DNA of 32,396 nucleotides from Lachnospiraceae bacterium (GCA_017449745.1 JAFTFD010000364.1:1-32396), one strand, 5' to 3'. Numbered from the stretch's first letter, positions 1 to 6,889 are shown. The notes: generated from the letters alone by a model not told the origin. Made by a program: numbers and translations.

Positions 1-317
1 TGGTGATAGATTGCAGAATATATAACTGCTGTTTCTTCCGGCGTGGTAACCTCAAGCTCTTCCAGGATCTTCTTTGCAAGTTCCGCCCCAAGATGAGCAT
101 GGTCATCATAAGAGCCTGCCTGATATGCTTCCACATCATGAAGCAGTCCTGCCATGGTGGCTATTTCCGGATCTTCTCCTCTTTTCTTGGCAATCAAAGC
201 GGCTGCCAGCGCAACGCCATGAAGATGCGCGATCCATTTTGCAAACTCTTTCGGATCTTCAGTGCTTTTGCCAAGAGTCTTATGAATATACTTTTGCAGA
301 TCTTTTATTCGGCTCAT
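1..317 (-). CDS. HD-domain phosphohydrolase-like protein, C-terminus outside window
   Basis: The minus strand is open from an ATG at 315-317 to the window edge, giving 105 residues with no stop, so the C-terminal part is missing. It carries the HD-superfamily metal-binding pattern: His31/His33, then His60-Asp61 in LLHDV, then His73/His75, followed by a helical stretch ending IYH. HD proteins bind divalent metal and usually hydrolyse phosphoesters or nucleotides; the substrate cannot be told here. An in-frame ATG at 327-329 would add four residues; the inner ATG is preferred because GGGG lies just upstream at suitable distance. A sigma-A-like promoter (TTGAAT at 517-522, 17 bp, TATAAT at 494-499, minus strand) would give a leader of about 170 nt containing three strong hairpins. 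Family assignment is good, function is unknown. Confidence 0.8.
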   Translation of the reverse strand, partial: MSRIKDLQKYIHKTLGKSTEDPKEFAKWIAHLHGVALAAALIAKKRGEDPEIATMAGLLHDVEAYQAGSYDDHAHLGAELAKKILEELEVTTPEETAVIYSAIYH

Positions 318-355
318 ATTATTCCCCATGCTGAAGCGCCAGCGAAGGCATCGCA

Positions 356-452
356 CGTGAGAAATTCGCGAAGGCGATTTCTCACGAATTGCGATTTGAG
401 GCGCTTGCGTCTCAAATCAGGTGATGAAAAATATGCATCAGCATATTTTTCA
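356..452 (-). repeat. Three consecutive perfect hairpins in the leader of the HD gene
   Basis: Three separate inverted repeats lie side by side. At 425-436/441-452 a perfect 12-bp stem closes a 4-nt loop. At 393-400/411-418 a perfect 8-bp stem is extended by an inner GC stem. At 356-365/377-386 a perfect 10-bp stem contains an inner CGC-GAAG-GCG tip. The arms are unrelated in sequence, so these are not copies of one unit. None is followed by a T-run on the minus strand, so they are not plain terminators. They lie between the predicted start site and the HD gene. Confidence 0.7.
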
Positions 453-493
453 CACTATGACTCCAGAAAGATTATCGACCTCTGTTGTGTATG

Positions 494-522
494 ATTATAG
501 GATTATAAATCACCACATTCAA
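494..522 (-). promoter_or_regulatory. Sigma-A promoter of the HD-domain gene
   Basis: Read on the minus strand: TTGAAT (517-522), a 17-bp spacer, TATAAT (494-499). Transcription would begin near 487 and run through the hairpin cluster at 356-452 into the HD gene. Confidence 0.6.
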
Positions 523-529
523 GAAACCC

Positions 530-784
530 ATATTGACGATGATGACCTTTTTCTTAATGCCCCATTAGGAATTCCGTCTTCAAGGAATTTCTCAGCGCTC
601 ACCTGAAACCTACTCTTAATGTGCCCTTATCATAACACAGAAGCTCTAAGCAAGAAAAACCGAAAGTTACTCCTGCACCGGCAGGCACTCCCTGCCTTAT
701 TGCTCCTGCTGTTTTCACACCTGATCACCTCCGTTTCTTGTCTGGAAAATTCCATCTTTCCATTCATTTATCAGAATAATCTAA
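530..784. other. Gene-free stretch between the HD gene and the first M13 gene
   Basis: No frame here has a ribosome binding site with protein-like content. A weak hairpin, GGCAG...CTGCC, is visible near 681-696. No RNA gene is recognised. Confidence 0.5.
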
Positions 785-824
785 AAATTATAGCAGATGT
801 ATACGCATATATCTGCTATAATTT
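785..824 (+). promoter_or_regulatory. Palindromic operator overlapping an extended -10 promoter
   Basis: A perfect 14-bp inverted repeat (785-798 and 811-824) surrounds a 12-bp centre. Its right arm contains TGC-TATAAT (814-822), an extended -10 element, with no convincing -35. Transcription would start near 829 and lead into the M13 gene at 902. A palindrome covering the -10 suggests repressor binding; that is inference. Confidence 0.5.
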
Positions 825-901
825 GTTTATCTATTTTTTCATATTCGCCCCCTATAAAGACCGAGGGCTGTCGTTGCACTAGTTTCGCATGAGGAGGTTC
901 T

Positions 902-3109
902 ATGAAAGAGAAGACACATCATTCCCCTGTTACCAGGGCCGCAGCCAGGCTTCTCGCCATGATGCTTGCAGCCTCCATTCTTGCCGGCTGTGCCGGAGTC
1001 ACAGCCACGCAGCAGCCTTCCGCAGCATCCCCCGCACCTGCGGAAGCAGAAACAGAAACAACTGATGAGGAAGCTCCTGCAGCTGAGCCCGCAGCAGAGG
1101 CGGAAGCTCCTGAGCCTGAGGAGACCGACTCTGCCGGGGAGCCGGTAGAGGCGCCGGCGGAGGAAGAGACCCTTAATACCGCCGGGGGATCCCCGTGGAT
1201 CGAGTCCTGCGCGAGGGAAAATATTACGGAGGATATGGAGCTTTCCGTAAAGGATAACTACTACCTCTATGTCAACCATGACGCTATCCTCCGGCAAAAA
1301 AACGGCGAACCCAAGGACGATCCGCTGGAGAAGATCCAGAGCGAGATAAAGGCGCTTCTTGAGGACGACAGTGCTGAAAACCACGCCGTCGAGCTCGTGC
1401 AGGACTATTACCATGCCTTCGTCGACTGGGACGCCAGAAATGCCGCAGGGTTTAAGCCTCTGCAACCCATTCTGGAGGATATAGAGGGTATTACCAGCCT
1501 GGAGGAATTTTCCGACTTCCTTGCAGACCCGAAGCGCAGCATGGTCGTGCCCATGATGCTGCGGTATATGCCCTATTCCAACGAAGAGGATCCCCTTAAT
1601 AATTCCACCGGCCTGTATTTCAGGGGATGGGGCGAGCTTCTCCTGCTGGACCCTGCGGAATATATAGAGCTGAGCGAAGACGGACAGAAGAGATACGACA
1701 CGGCTAAATTGCAGGTGGTGACAAGCCTTACAACGCTCGGCTGGAGCGAGGCGGACGCCGTAAAGGCTTTTGAGGATTACATAGCCTGCGAGGCGGTGCT
1801 TTCCACAGAGCTGGATTCTTTTACGGAAATGCTCATGTCCCTGGACAGCTCTGAACCCCTTATAGCGGCATATCTGCCTGAGATCCAGGAGGCGATGCAG
1901 GACTATCCGATCACCAGGATCCTCACGGAAAGAGGATTTGATACCGGAGCTCCTTTCGTTCATGAGAGCTGGGAGTATATGAGGCTTGTCGGCGATTTTT
2001 ACAAAGAGGAAAACCTGGACCTGATCAAGCACTACCACCTTGTTGCGCTCCTGCTGGCGTACGGCTATGCCTGTGACGAAGAGACCTACCTTCTGTCCCG
2101 CGGCATGGAGGATCACACGCCGGAGGATGATTTTTACTATTCCTTTACAAATCTTAAGAACAATTTCTCCCTTGCAATGGACGAGGCCTATGTGACCAGA
2201 TATGACAGATCCGGGGAGAAGGCGGAGATGGAGGAACTCTGCGCAGACATTAAAGGTGTCTACCGGGAGATGCTCCGCGATGCCGAATGGATGTCTGAAG
2301 AGGGACGGGAAAAGGCCATTGAGAAGCTGGATGCCATGAAGGTCTTCTGTCTGTATCCCGATACCTTCCCGGATATGAGCGGGCTCGACTTTACAGGCAT
2401 GTCCTTCCTCGAGATCGCGATGGCCGCGGATGCCTGGAACAACCAGCGCTGTGCAGAACAGCACGGCAAAACTGCCGATCCTGAGATCTTTGCCTTCAAC
2501 ACCATGCCCACCCTTGAGGACAATGCCAAGAGTTTCCCGAACTTCAATGCCTTCTTGTTTACGGTGGCGATCATAGACTCCTACCACTACTCCGTTGATG
2601 TCAGCCTTGAGGAGAAACTCGCGACGGTCGGCTACGCCATGGGACATGAGATCAGCCACTGCTTTGACGAGAATGGCTCCAAGTTTGATAAAGACGGGAA
2701 GATGAATGAATGGTGGACTCCTGAGGACGGAGAAGCCTTCCGGGCAAGAGTGAACAAGGTAGTAGATTACTTCAGCGGTATCAGCCCCTTCGAGGGTGTA
2801 TATGTAAACGGAGATACCATCTCTGCCGAGGCCACTGCGGACCTGACAGGTTTTGCCGCTGTCATGAAACTCGCTGAAAAGGTGGACGGATTCGACTATG
2901 ACAAGTTCTTCCGCGCCTTTGCCGCCCAGTACGCCTACTGCTCCAGCTATGAGCAGGAGATGAAACAGCTGCGCAACGATCCCCATCCTCTCGACTACCT
3001 GAGAGTGAACGTGACCCTGCAGCAGTTTGACAAGTTCCTTGAGACCTACGACATTCATGAAGGGGACGGCATGTATCTGGCACCGGAGGATCGGATCCTC
3101 GTCTGGTAA
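902..3109 (+). CDS. Secreted lipoprotein zinc metallopeptidase, family M13 (neprilysin/PepO-like)
   Basis: The 735-residue protein starts at ATG 902 behind GAGGAGG (891-897). A charged N-terminus and hydrophobic stretch end in the lipobox L27-A-G-C30, so it should be lipid-anchored on the outer membrane face. A Pro/Ala/Glu-rich spacer of about 60 residues follows, then the catalytic region. The zinc site is H582-E-I-S-H586 followed by DENGS, with the third ligand E643 and D647 in EATAD, both M13 hallmarks. The protein ends in ILVW; M13 enzymes typically end in a conserved Trp. M13 enzymes cleave oligopeptides rather than folded proteins; the natural substrate here is unknown. It is apparently monocistronic, with a promoter at 814-822 and a terminator at 3126-3157. 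A paralogue lies at 11042-13126. Confidence 0.93.
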   Translation: MKEKTHHSPVTRAAARLLAMMLAASILAGCAGVTATQQPSAASPAPAEAETETTDEEAPAAEPAAEAEAPEPEETDSAGEPVEAPAEEETLNTAGGSPWIESCARENITEDMELSVKDNYYLYVNHDAILRQKNGEPKDDPLEKIQSEIKALLEDDSAENHAVELVQDYYHAFVDWDARNAAGFKPLQPILEDIEGITSLEEFSDFLADPKRSMVVPMMLRYMPYSNEEDPLNNSTGLYFRGWGELLLLDPAEYIELSEDGQKRYDTAKLQVVTSLTTLGWSEADAVKAFEDYIACEAVLSTELDSFTEMLMSLDSSEPLIAAYLPEIQEAMQDYPITRILTERGFDTGAPFVHESWEYMRLVGDFYKEENLDLIKHYHLVALLLAYGYACDEETYLLSRGMEDHTPEDDFYYSFTNLKNNFSLAMDEAYVTRYDRSGEKAEMEELCADIKGVYREMLRDAEWMSEEGREKAIEKLDAMKVFCLYPDTFPDMSGLDFTGMSFLEIAMAADAWNNQRCAEQHGKTADPEIFAFNTMPTLEDNAKSFPNFNAFLFTVAIIDSYHYSVDVSLEEKLATVGYAMGHEISHCFDENGSKFDKDGKMNEWWTPEDGEAFRARVNKVVDYFSGISPFEGVYVNGDTISAEATADLTGFAAVMKLAEKVDGFDYDKFFRAFAAQYAYCSSYEQEMKQLRNDPHPLDYLRVNVTLQQFDKFLETYDIHEGDGMYLAPEDRILVW

Positions 3110-3125
3110 ATCCCTGAAATACTGC

Positions 3126-3157
3126 GGGGGCCGCTGCGTCAGCAGCGACCCCCTTTT
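3126..3157 (+). terminator. Rho-independent terminator after the first M13 gene
   Basis: A GC-rich stem of about 12 bp (3126-3137 with 3142-3153, one mismatch, loop GTCA) is followed by TTTT. It lies 17 nt after the stop codon. Confidence 0.85.
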
Positions 3158-3158
3158 A

Positions 3159-3383
3159 TTATGCAAGTAACGTATTCTGGGCTCCCCACATGGACATGTC
3201 GTTCCCATCGGAAGCAAACAGTGCGAATTTGGGGCTGTTTTTGCCGCCCAGGAACTGCTGGGACCGGGATATTTTTGTCGCATTGACAATGACGCCTTCA
3301 TACGGCGAGGTGATCCTGATCGTGCCCGAAGATCTCCCCTCTTCAGAAACCGGCGCCGCGTTCCTACCAACCTTAGTTTGCAT
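3159..3383 (-). CDS. Possible small protein or gene fragment of unknown function
   Basis: A 74-codon frame starts at ATG 3381-3383 and ends next to the M13 terminator. The peptide is soluble in character, with GTIRITSPYEGVIV early and a Gly/Ser/Lys-rich middle containing FLGGKNSPKFALF, ending SMWGAQNTLLA. Its composition looks protein-like, and I do not recognise the family. The ribosome binding site is weak (GGAA). The upstream DNA carries a 15-bp palindrome (3388-3402). It could be a real short gene downstream of the PadR-DUF2812 pair, or the surviving C-terminus of a longer gene. A plus-strand frame of 68 codons overlaps it and is less convincing. Confidence 0.35.
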   Translation of the reverse strand: MQTKVGRNAAPVSEEGRSSGTIRITSPYEGVIVNATKISRSQQFLGGKNSPKFALFASDGNDMSMWGAQNTLLA

Positions 3384-3387
3384 TTCC

Positions 3388-3402
3388 GCAACTTGAAGTT
3401 GC
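3388..3402. repeat. 15-bp palindrome GCAACTT-G-AAGTTGC
   Basis: A perfect 7+1+7 inverted repeat lies between the DUF2812 gene and the small ORF on the minus strand. It could be a weak hairpin or a protein site; there is no T-run. Confidence 0.4.
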
Positions 3403-3431
3403 AGCTGTTATTGACAGATACTCCCGGCCTG

Positions 3432-3938
3432 TCATTCGTGCAGTTCGCGTTCTTTTTCCAAGGCTTCCTTTTTGCCGTGGATCCGGCCCAGGCCATACAT
3501 CAGGAGCGTTGCCACCAGCAGATTCACCCAGCCAAAGCGGGTACCGGGATTAAGCGAGTTGGCCAGTCCGATCAGCAGGTTGGCACCGCCGATGGCGAGC
3601 AGCACCTTGCCGATCCTGTCCAGATGAGAGATTTTAGAATCGATATCGGAATACAGGTCAAAGACCCCGTCCTCTGTCTTCTTGCGGAAATAGATCCACA
3701 TCATCATCCTGCCGATATATTCTGCACCGGTTTCTTCCATGAATTTTACATACTGGTCGTCATAAGGGCGCATCTCTGTCCGGACAGTGTAGGCACCTGG
3801 TTCGCACCTGACAAAGGTATACCTGCAGTATCCGACAGATTCCAGCACCCATCCGCTGGAAGCCATTTCGTTCAGCCATTTTTCTTCCTCTTCAAACTGC
3901 CAGACCCAGAACCATTTATTGATCGTTTTTCTTTCCAT
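3432..3938 (-). CDS. DUF2812 family membrane protein, partner of PadR
   Basis: This 168-residue protein begins MERKTINKWFWVWQF, the typical DUF2812 opening with a Trp-rich motif. The soluble N-terminal part (about 1-110) contains WLNEMASSGWVLESVG. Two hydrophobic segments at about 113-132 and 134-150 look like transmembrane helices, and the tail is charged. The start codon lies one base after the padR stop, and its GGAGG sits inside the end of padR, so translation is probably coupled. DUF2812 proteins are commonly encoded next to PadR regulators and are thought to act as membrane-linked partners or targets of that regulation; the molecular role is not established. Family assignment is firm, function is not. 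Confidence 0.85.
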   Translation of the reverse strand: MERKTINKWFWVWQFEEEEKWLNEMASSGWVLESVGYCRYTFVRCEPGAYTVRTEMRPYDDQYVKFMEETGAEYIGRMMMWIYFRKKTEDGVFDLYSDIDSKISHLDRIGKVLLAIGGANLLIGLANSLNPGTRFGWVNLLVATLLMYGLGRIHGKKEALEKERELHE

Positions 3939-3939
3939 C

Positions 3940-4257
3940 TCACATTTCCTCCCCGAGAATCATTTCACCGTTCCGCGCCAATTCCTTCAGGCGCCTGACC
4001 TCATTGATCAGGATCTCTCGCCCTTTATCGGTCAGCAGATACTCTTTGCGGCGGCTGTCCTCATCCACGGTCCTGAGGACGATCCAGCCTTTATCACATA
4101 GCGTGTTCAGCGCACCGTACAGTGTTCCGGCTGCAAGCCGTACCCGTCCGCCGGACAGTTCCTCTGTCTGCTGCATGATCCCGTATCCATGCCGCGGCTC
4201 GTGCAGTGACAGCAGGATATAATAAGTTGCTTCTGTTAATGCAGGGGTTCCTGGCAT
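3940..4257 (-). CDS. PadR family transcriptional regulator
   Basis: The 105-residue protein is a compact PadR-type winged helix. The N-terminal helices contain LTEATYYILLSL and HGYGIMQ, the recognition region has LAAGTLYGALNTL, and the wing has DSRRKEYLLTDKG. Length is normal for short PadR proteins, which repress their own promoter and often a neighbouring gene until an effector binds. It starts behind GGAGGTGA and is expressed from a consensus promoter at 4311-4339 (minus). Several near-identical palindromes around that promoter are good candidates for autoregulation. It heads an operon with DUF2812 and diverges from the RiPP precursor at 4535, so it may also govern that gene; that part is inference. 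Confidence 0.92.
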   Translation of the reverse strand: MPGTPALTEATYYILLSLHEPRHGYGIMQQTEELSGGRVRLAAGTLYGALNTLCDKGWIVLRTVDEDSRRKEYLLTDKGREILINEVRRLKELARNGEMILGEEM

Positions 4258-4278
4258 CTCATCACCTCCATCGATGCT

Positions 4279-4339
4279 CGATATATCGTCTCTCGATATA
4301 TCGTGATATGATTATATCGTCACCCGATATATCTGTCAA
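4279..4339 (-). promoter_or_regulatory. padR promoter with repeated CGATATATCG operators
   Basis: Minus-strand TTGACA (4334-4339), a 17-bp spacer and TATAAT (4311-4316) form a consensus sigma-A promoter. Perfect palindromes CGATATATCG lie at 4279-4288 and 4294-4303, and a 9/10 match at 4325-4334 overlaps the -35. A further inverted pair, ATATCG-N5-CGATAT (4314-4330), spans the spacer. Confidence 0.75.
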
Positions 4340-4403
4340 TACCTGAAATGAAAAGAAGTCATCGAACATTCAAATGCATCGTCCGATGACGGAAAAGCAT
4401 TAA

Positions 4404-4433
4404 ATATTATGTTGTCAGATAATATGATATAAT
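4404..4433 (+). promoter_or_regulatory. Promoter and inverted repeat before the RiPP precursor
   Basis: ATATTAT (4404-4410) and ATAATAT (4419-4425) form a 7-bp inverted repeat over the region where a -35 would lie. It runs into TGA-TATAAT (4425-4433), an extended -10. The leader to the start codon at 4535 would be about 95 nt. Confidence 0.5.
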
Positions 4434-4534
4434 GGGCTTGTTCTTAAAGCTTGATTACGATCAGCGGCTTGGGGATATTGCCGGCAGGCATGGACTTGTT
4501 TACGACATCAATGGATAAGGAAGGAGAAAAGAGT

Positions 4535-4885
4535 ATGTTAAACTTTGATCTGGAAAGCTATATCAAAGACTTATCACCGGAATTACAGGAAAAGGCAAGA
4601 GCCTGCACATCCGTCCAGGAGCTGTTAAAGCTGGCAGATGAGAATAGCATCGAGCTATCGCCGGACCAGCTTGAGAAAGTGTCCGGGGGCACAGCGTTTA
4701 CCGCCGGAACCCCCAAGTTCAATTACCACATTACGAATCCTACATCCTGCTTCTATTGCAAAATAGAGGGCAGATTCACCGGTGAAGTCAGGGAGAGAGA
4801 TTCCTGCGGTGTAAACGCCGATACCGAGCGCAAATATCATTGCGACAAATGCGGAGACGAATGGTGGGCAGTCATATATCATTGA
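4535..4885 (+). CDS. RiPP precursor: Nif11-type leader with cysteine-rich core
   Basis: The start is ATG 4535, behind AAGGAGA; the frame is open upstream but lacks a better site. The 116-residue product has a leader of 52 residues with acidic helices (MLNFDLESYIKDLSPELQEK) and CTSVQELLKLADENSIELS, ending LEKVSGG. This is the pattern of Nif11-like precursor leaders with a double-Gly cleavage site. The predicted core (53-116) has five cysteines: C72-x2-C75, C91 and C103-x2-C106, ending GDEWWAVIYH. The two CxxC pairs resemble a small zinc ribbon, unusual for a core peptide. A radical SAM/SPASM enzyme follows 73 nt downstream after a terminator hairpin, which strongly suggests a modified peptide. 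No exporter or leader peptidase is seen nearby. An alternative reading is a Nif11-leader zinc-ribbon protein that is not modified. Confidence 0.8.
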   Translation: MLNFDLESYIKDLSPELQEKARACTSVQELLKLADENSIELSPDQLEKVSGGTAFTAGTPKFNYHITNPTSCFYCKIEGRFTGEVRERDSCGVNADTERKYHCDKCGDEWWAVIYH

Positions 4886-4905
4886 CCGGCACGAAATGAC
4901 AAAAA

Positions 4906-4938
4906 CCTGGGAGACCGATCCGGTCTCTCAGGTTTTTT
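4906..4938 (+). terminator. Terminator or attenuator between precursor and maturase genes
   Basis: An 11-bp stem (4906-4916 with 4922-4932, one G-T pair, loop GATCC) is followed by six T. It begins 20 nt after the precursor stop and ends only 21 nt before the maturase ATG, so the maturase would be made from readthrough. Confidence 0.85.
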
Positions 4939-4958
4939 AGCAATTGGATCGAAGATTT

Positions 4959-6347
4959 ATGAGATACATTCTTGATAAACAATGCCGCCTGCGCGGCTGG
5001 ACAGACCACCTTGCCTGCCTGGAACTATACCCGGAAAGACGGGTGATCGACCTGTCCGTTAAGGAGTACGGTCTGCTGAGCAAGTGCGACGGTCTCACCG
5101 ACGTCGATGAGGTAAAATATGCCGAGGCAATCAGGACATTTACGTCGCTGGGCTTCATAAGAGAAGCTGACGGCACGAAGCCTGACCCTGCGCAGCAGTA
5201 CCTCTTTTACGAAAACAAACGCTTCCGCAATATGGATATCTGCATAACGGGCTGCTGCGATTTTCGCTGCCGCCACTGCTTCAACGCGGCGGAAAACGAC
5301 CGTTCAAGAGGGACCCAGCCCACAACGGAGCAGCTGCTGGATCTGATCGCAAGGCTCGATGCATGCGGTATTGCCAATGTGACCATTTCGGGCGGCGAAC
5401 CGCTGCTGCACGAGGGCTTTATAAAGCTCGCCGGGGAACTGGCCAGGCGTGATATGCACTTCCGGCGCCTTGTCACAAATCTTTACCACATGACGCCGGT
5501 GCTTGCGGATATCCTGATCGGACTTGGACACAGGCCGCTGATCTCCACCAGTTTCGACGGCCTGGGCACCCACGAATGGCTGCGGCAGAAGGAGGGCTCG
5601 GAAAAGAGGGCCCTCGACAACATCGCCATGCTCAAAGAAAAGGGCTTCCATGTAAGGACCCACTGCTGTGTCTGGAAGGACAGTATGCCCGTCATAAGGG
5701 ACACTGTCTTAAGACTCCAGGAGCTGGGCGTGGATGAGTTCCGCATTATGAATATCGAGCCTTCGCTGCGGTGGAGAGAGAACGCAGGCGGACAGATGAT
5801 CAAAATAACCGAATGGCTGGATTTTGTCTGCGGCCTGTTGGACTGGTGGTATGACAACGAAATAAAAATGGATCTCAATGTATGGTCATTCTGGTGGGGT
5901 GCCGCGGGAAAAAAGTATATAAACATCCTTCCCGAAAGCCATAGCAGCTGTGAGCTGGCGGACAATACTCCCGCCTGCGCAGGCGCCTATAAGACCCCCT
6001 ATATCGACAGCGACGGCAGGATCCTCCTCTGCAACGCCATCGCAGGCTACACGAAAGCCGTGGGCATCGACTGGGGCAATGTGTTCAGGGATGATCTGCA
6101 TACTCTTCTGTGTGAGGGACCGTTCATCGACCAGTGCAGCCGCACTATCGGACAGTTGAAAAAACAGAGCCCCATGTGTATGCAGTGTAAGTGGGCGCGC
6201 CAATGCCATTTCGGCTGCCGCGCCGAAGCCCTTGCCTACAACGGCGAGCTGAACTCGCCTGACAATCGAATGTGCGTGTTTTTCAAGCAGGGTTACTATC
6301 AGCGGTTTATGGATATTGCCGACAGGCACGGGCTTATATATAGATAA
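4959..6347 (+). CDS. Radical SAM/SPASM peptide maturase
   Basis: From ATG 4959 the protein has 462 residues; an upstream in-frame TTG at 4944 would add five. Neither start has a strong ribosome binding site. Residues 1-95 resemble a PqqD-like or other peptide-recognition region (ELYPERRVIDLSVKEYGLL). The radical SAM core follows: C100-x3-C104-x2-C107 (CDFRCRHC) for the SAM-binding cluster, then ISGGEPLLHEGF, and LISTSFDGLGTHE. The C-terminal SPASM-type region carries further cysteines in CAGAYKTPYIDSDGRILLC, CMQCKWARQCHFGC and a late Cys, fitting auxiliary clusters. Such enzymes install thioether, C-C or related crosslinks in RiPP precursors. Here the partner is the Nif11-leader peptide just upstream. 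A terminator at 6361-6393 ends the unit. The chemistry is not predictable from sequence alone. Confidence 0.9.
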   Translation: MRYILDKQCRLRGWTDHLACLELYPERRVIDLSVKEYGLLSKCDGLTDVDEVKYAEAIRTFTSLGFIREADGTKPDPAQQYLFYENKRFRNMDICITGCCDFRCRHCFNAAENDRSRGTQPTTEQLLDLIARLDACGIANVTISGGEPLLHEGFIKLAGELARRDMHFRRLVTNLYHMTPVLADILIGLGHRPLISTSFDGLGTHEWLRQKEGSEKRALDNIAMLKEKGFHVRTHCCVWKDSMPVIRDTVLRLQELGVDEFRIMNIEPSLRWRENAGGQMIKITEWLDFVCGLLDWWYDNEIKMDLNVWSFWWGAAGKKYINILPESHSSCELADNTPACAGAYKTPYIDSDGRILLCNAIAGYTKAVGIDWGNVFRDDLHTLLCEGPFIDQCSRTIGQLKKQSPMCMQCKWARQCHFGCRAEALAYNGELNSPDNRMCVFFKQGYYQRFMDIADRHGLIYR

Positions 6348-6360
6348 AAACAACATATCA

Positions 6361-6393
6361 AGGCTGCCGCTTTCAAAGGCGACAGCCTCTTTT
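6361..6393 (+). terminator. Terminator after the radical SAM gene
   Basis: The stem AGGCTG...CAGCCT (6361-6366 with 6383-6388) has an inner CGC/GCG extension and is followed by a T-rich run. It lies between convergent genes, but a T-run is clear only on the plus side. Confidence 0.7.
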
Positions 6394-6397
6394 CTAT

Positions 6398-6793
6398 TTA
6401 TAACAAATCGCTGAGGCGCTTGCTGTAGAAGAAATCATGGGTCAGTTTATCATATTCCACCCATAGGGGAAGTGTTTCACAGGCAGAAGCTCTCGGGCAG
6501 GGGGCCGCACCGTCCGCAAGACAGGCAACTGTCGCCAGAGACCCTTCCATTAACTCTATGATTTCTCCGATCGTGTATTCTTCAGGCGTACGGACCAGTT
6601 TATATCCGCCGCCTTTTCCGCTGGCGCCGACGAGCAGGCCTCCGGAAACCATCTCTTTTACAATGATTTCCAGATATTTTTTTGAAATGCCCTGTCTGTC
6701 CGCAATATCCTTCAGCGGAATATAACTTCCATTATTATGTTCAGCCAGATCCAGCATGACCCGGATCGCATATCGTCCTCGTGTTGAGATCAT
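6398..6793 (-). CDS. Rrf2 family regulator (IscR/CymR-like)
   Basis: The 131-residue protein opens MISTRGRYAIRVMLDLA, characteristic of Rrf2 winged-helix regulators, with the helix-turn-helix around residues 25-50 (IPLKDIADRQGISKKYLEIIV) and the wing at GASGKGGGYKL. Cys91, Cys99 and Cys105 lie in the effector region as in Fe-S-binding members, with spacing 7 and 5 rather than the 5 and 5 of E. coli IscR. It could sense a cluster or cysteine status. It diverges from nifS-nifU-metY-cysK, and both promoters carry the same 14-bp box, so it most likely controls that operon and itself. Whether it is functionally IscR or CymR cannot be decided from the sequence. Confidence 0.92.
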   Translation of the reverse strand: MISTRGRYAIRVMLDLAEHNNGSYIPLKDIADRQGISKKYLEIIVKEMVSGGLLVGASGKGGGYKLVRTPEEYTIGEIIELMEGSLATVACLADGAAPCPRASACETLPLWVEYDKLTHDFFYSKRLSDLL

Positions 6794-6816
6794 AGTAAAG
6801 CCTCCTTACTTCTCCT

Positions 6817-6889
6817 ATTATACAGTAGGTAAATAGGCAAAACAAGAATTAATTTACCTATTGACATAGTAGGTTAATAGGGATATAAT
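6817..6889. promoter_or_regulatory. Divergent promoters with paired Rrf2 boxes
   Basis: Plus strand: TTGACA (6861-6866), 17 bp, TATAAT (6884-6889), driving nifS. Minus strand: TTGTTT (6840-6845), 17 bp, TATAAT (6817-6822), driving the Rrf2 gene. The box AGTAGGT(A/T)AATAGG occurs at 6824-6837 in the minus promoter spacer and at 6868-6881 in the plus promoter spacer. An inverted TACCTA half (6855-6860) flanks the plus -35. Confidence 0.8.

Noticed and set aside
839..3496. Minus-strand open frame of 885 codons
   Set aside because: It lies opposite the M13 gene, has no ribosome binding site or recognisable domain, and the plus-strand frame has a lipobox and full zinc motif.
4451..4534. 28-codon in-frame extension of the RiPP precursor
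   Set aside because: It starts with TTG, lacks a ribosome binding site, and the Nif11-type leader begins naturally at ATG 4535 behind AAGGAGA.
5304..6356. Several minus-strand frames opposite the radical SAM gene
   Set aside because: They are shadows of the coding strand, without ribosome binding sites or domains.
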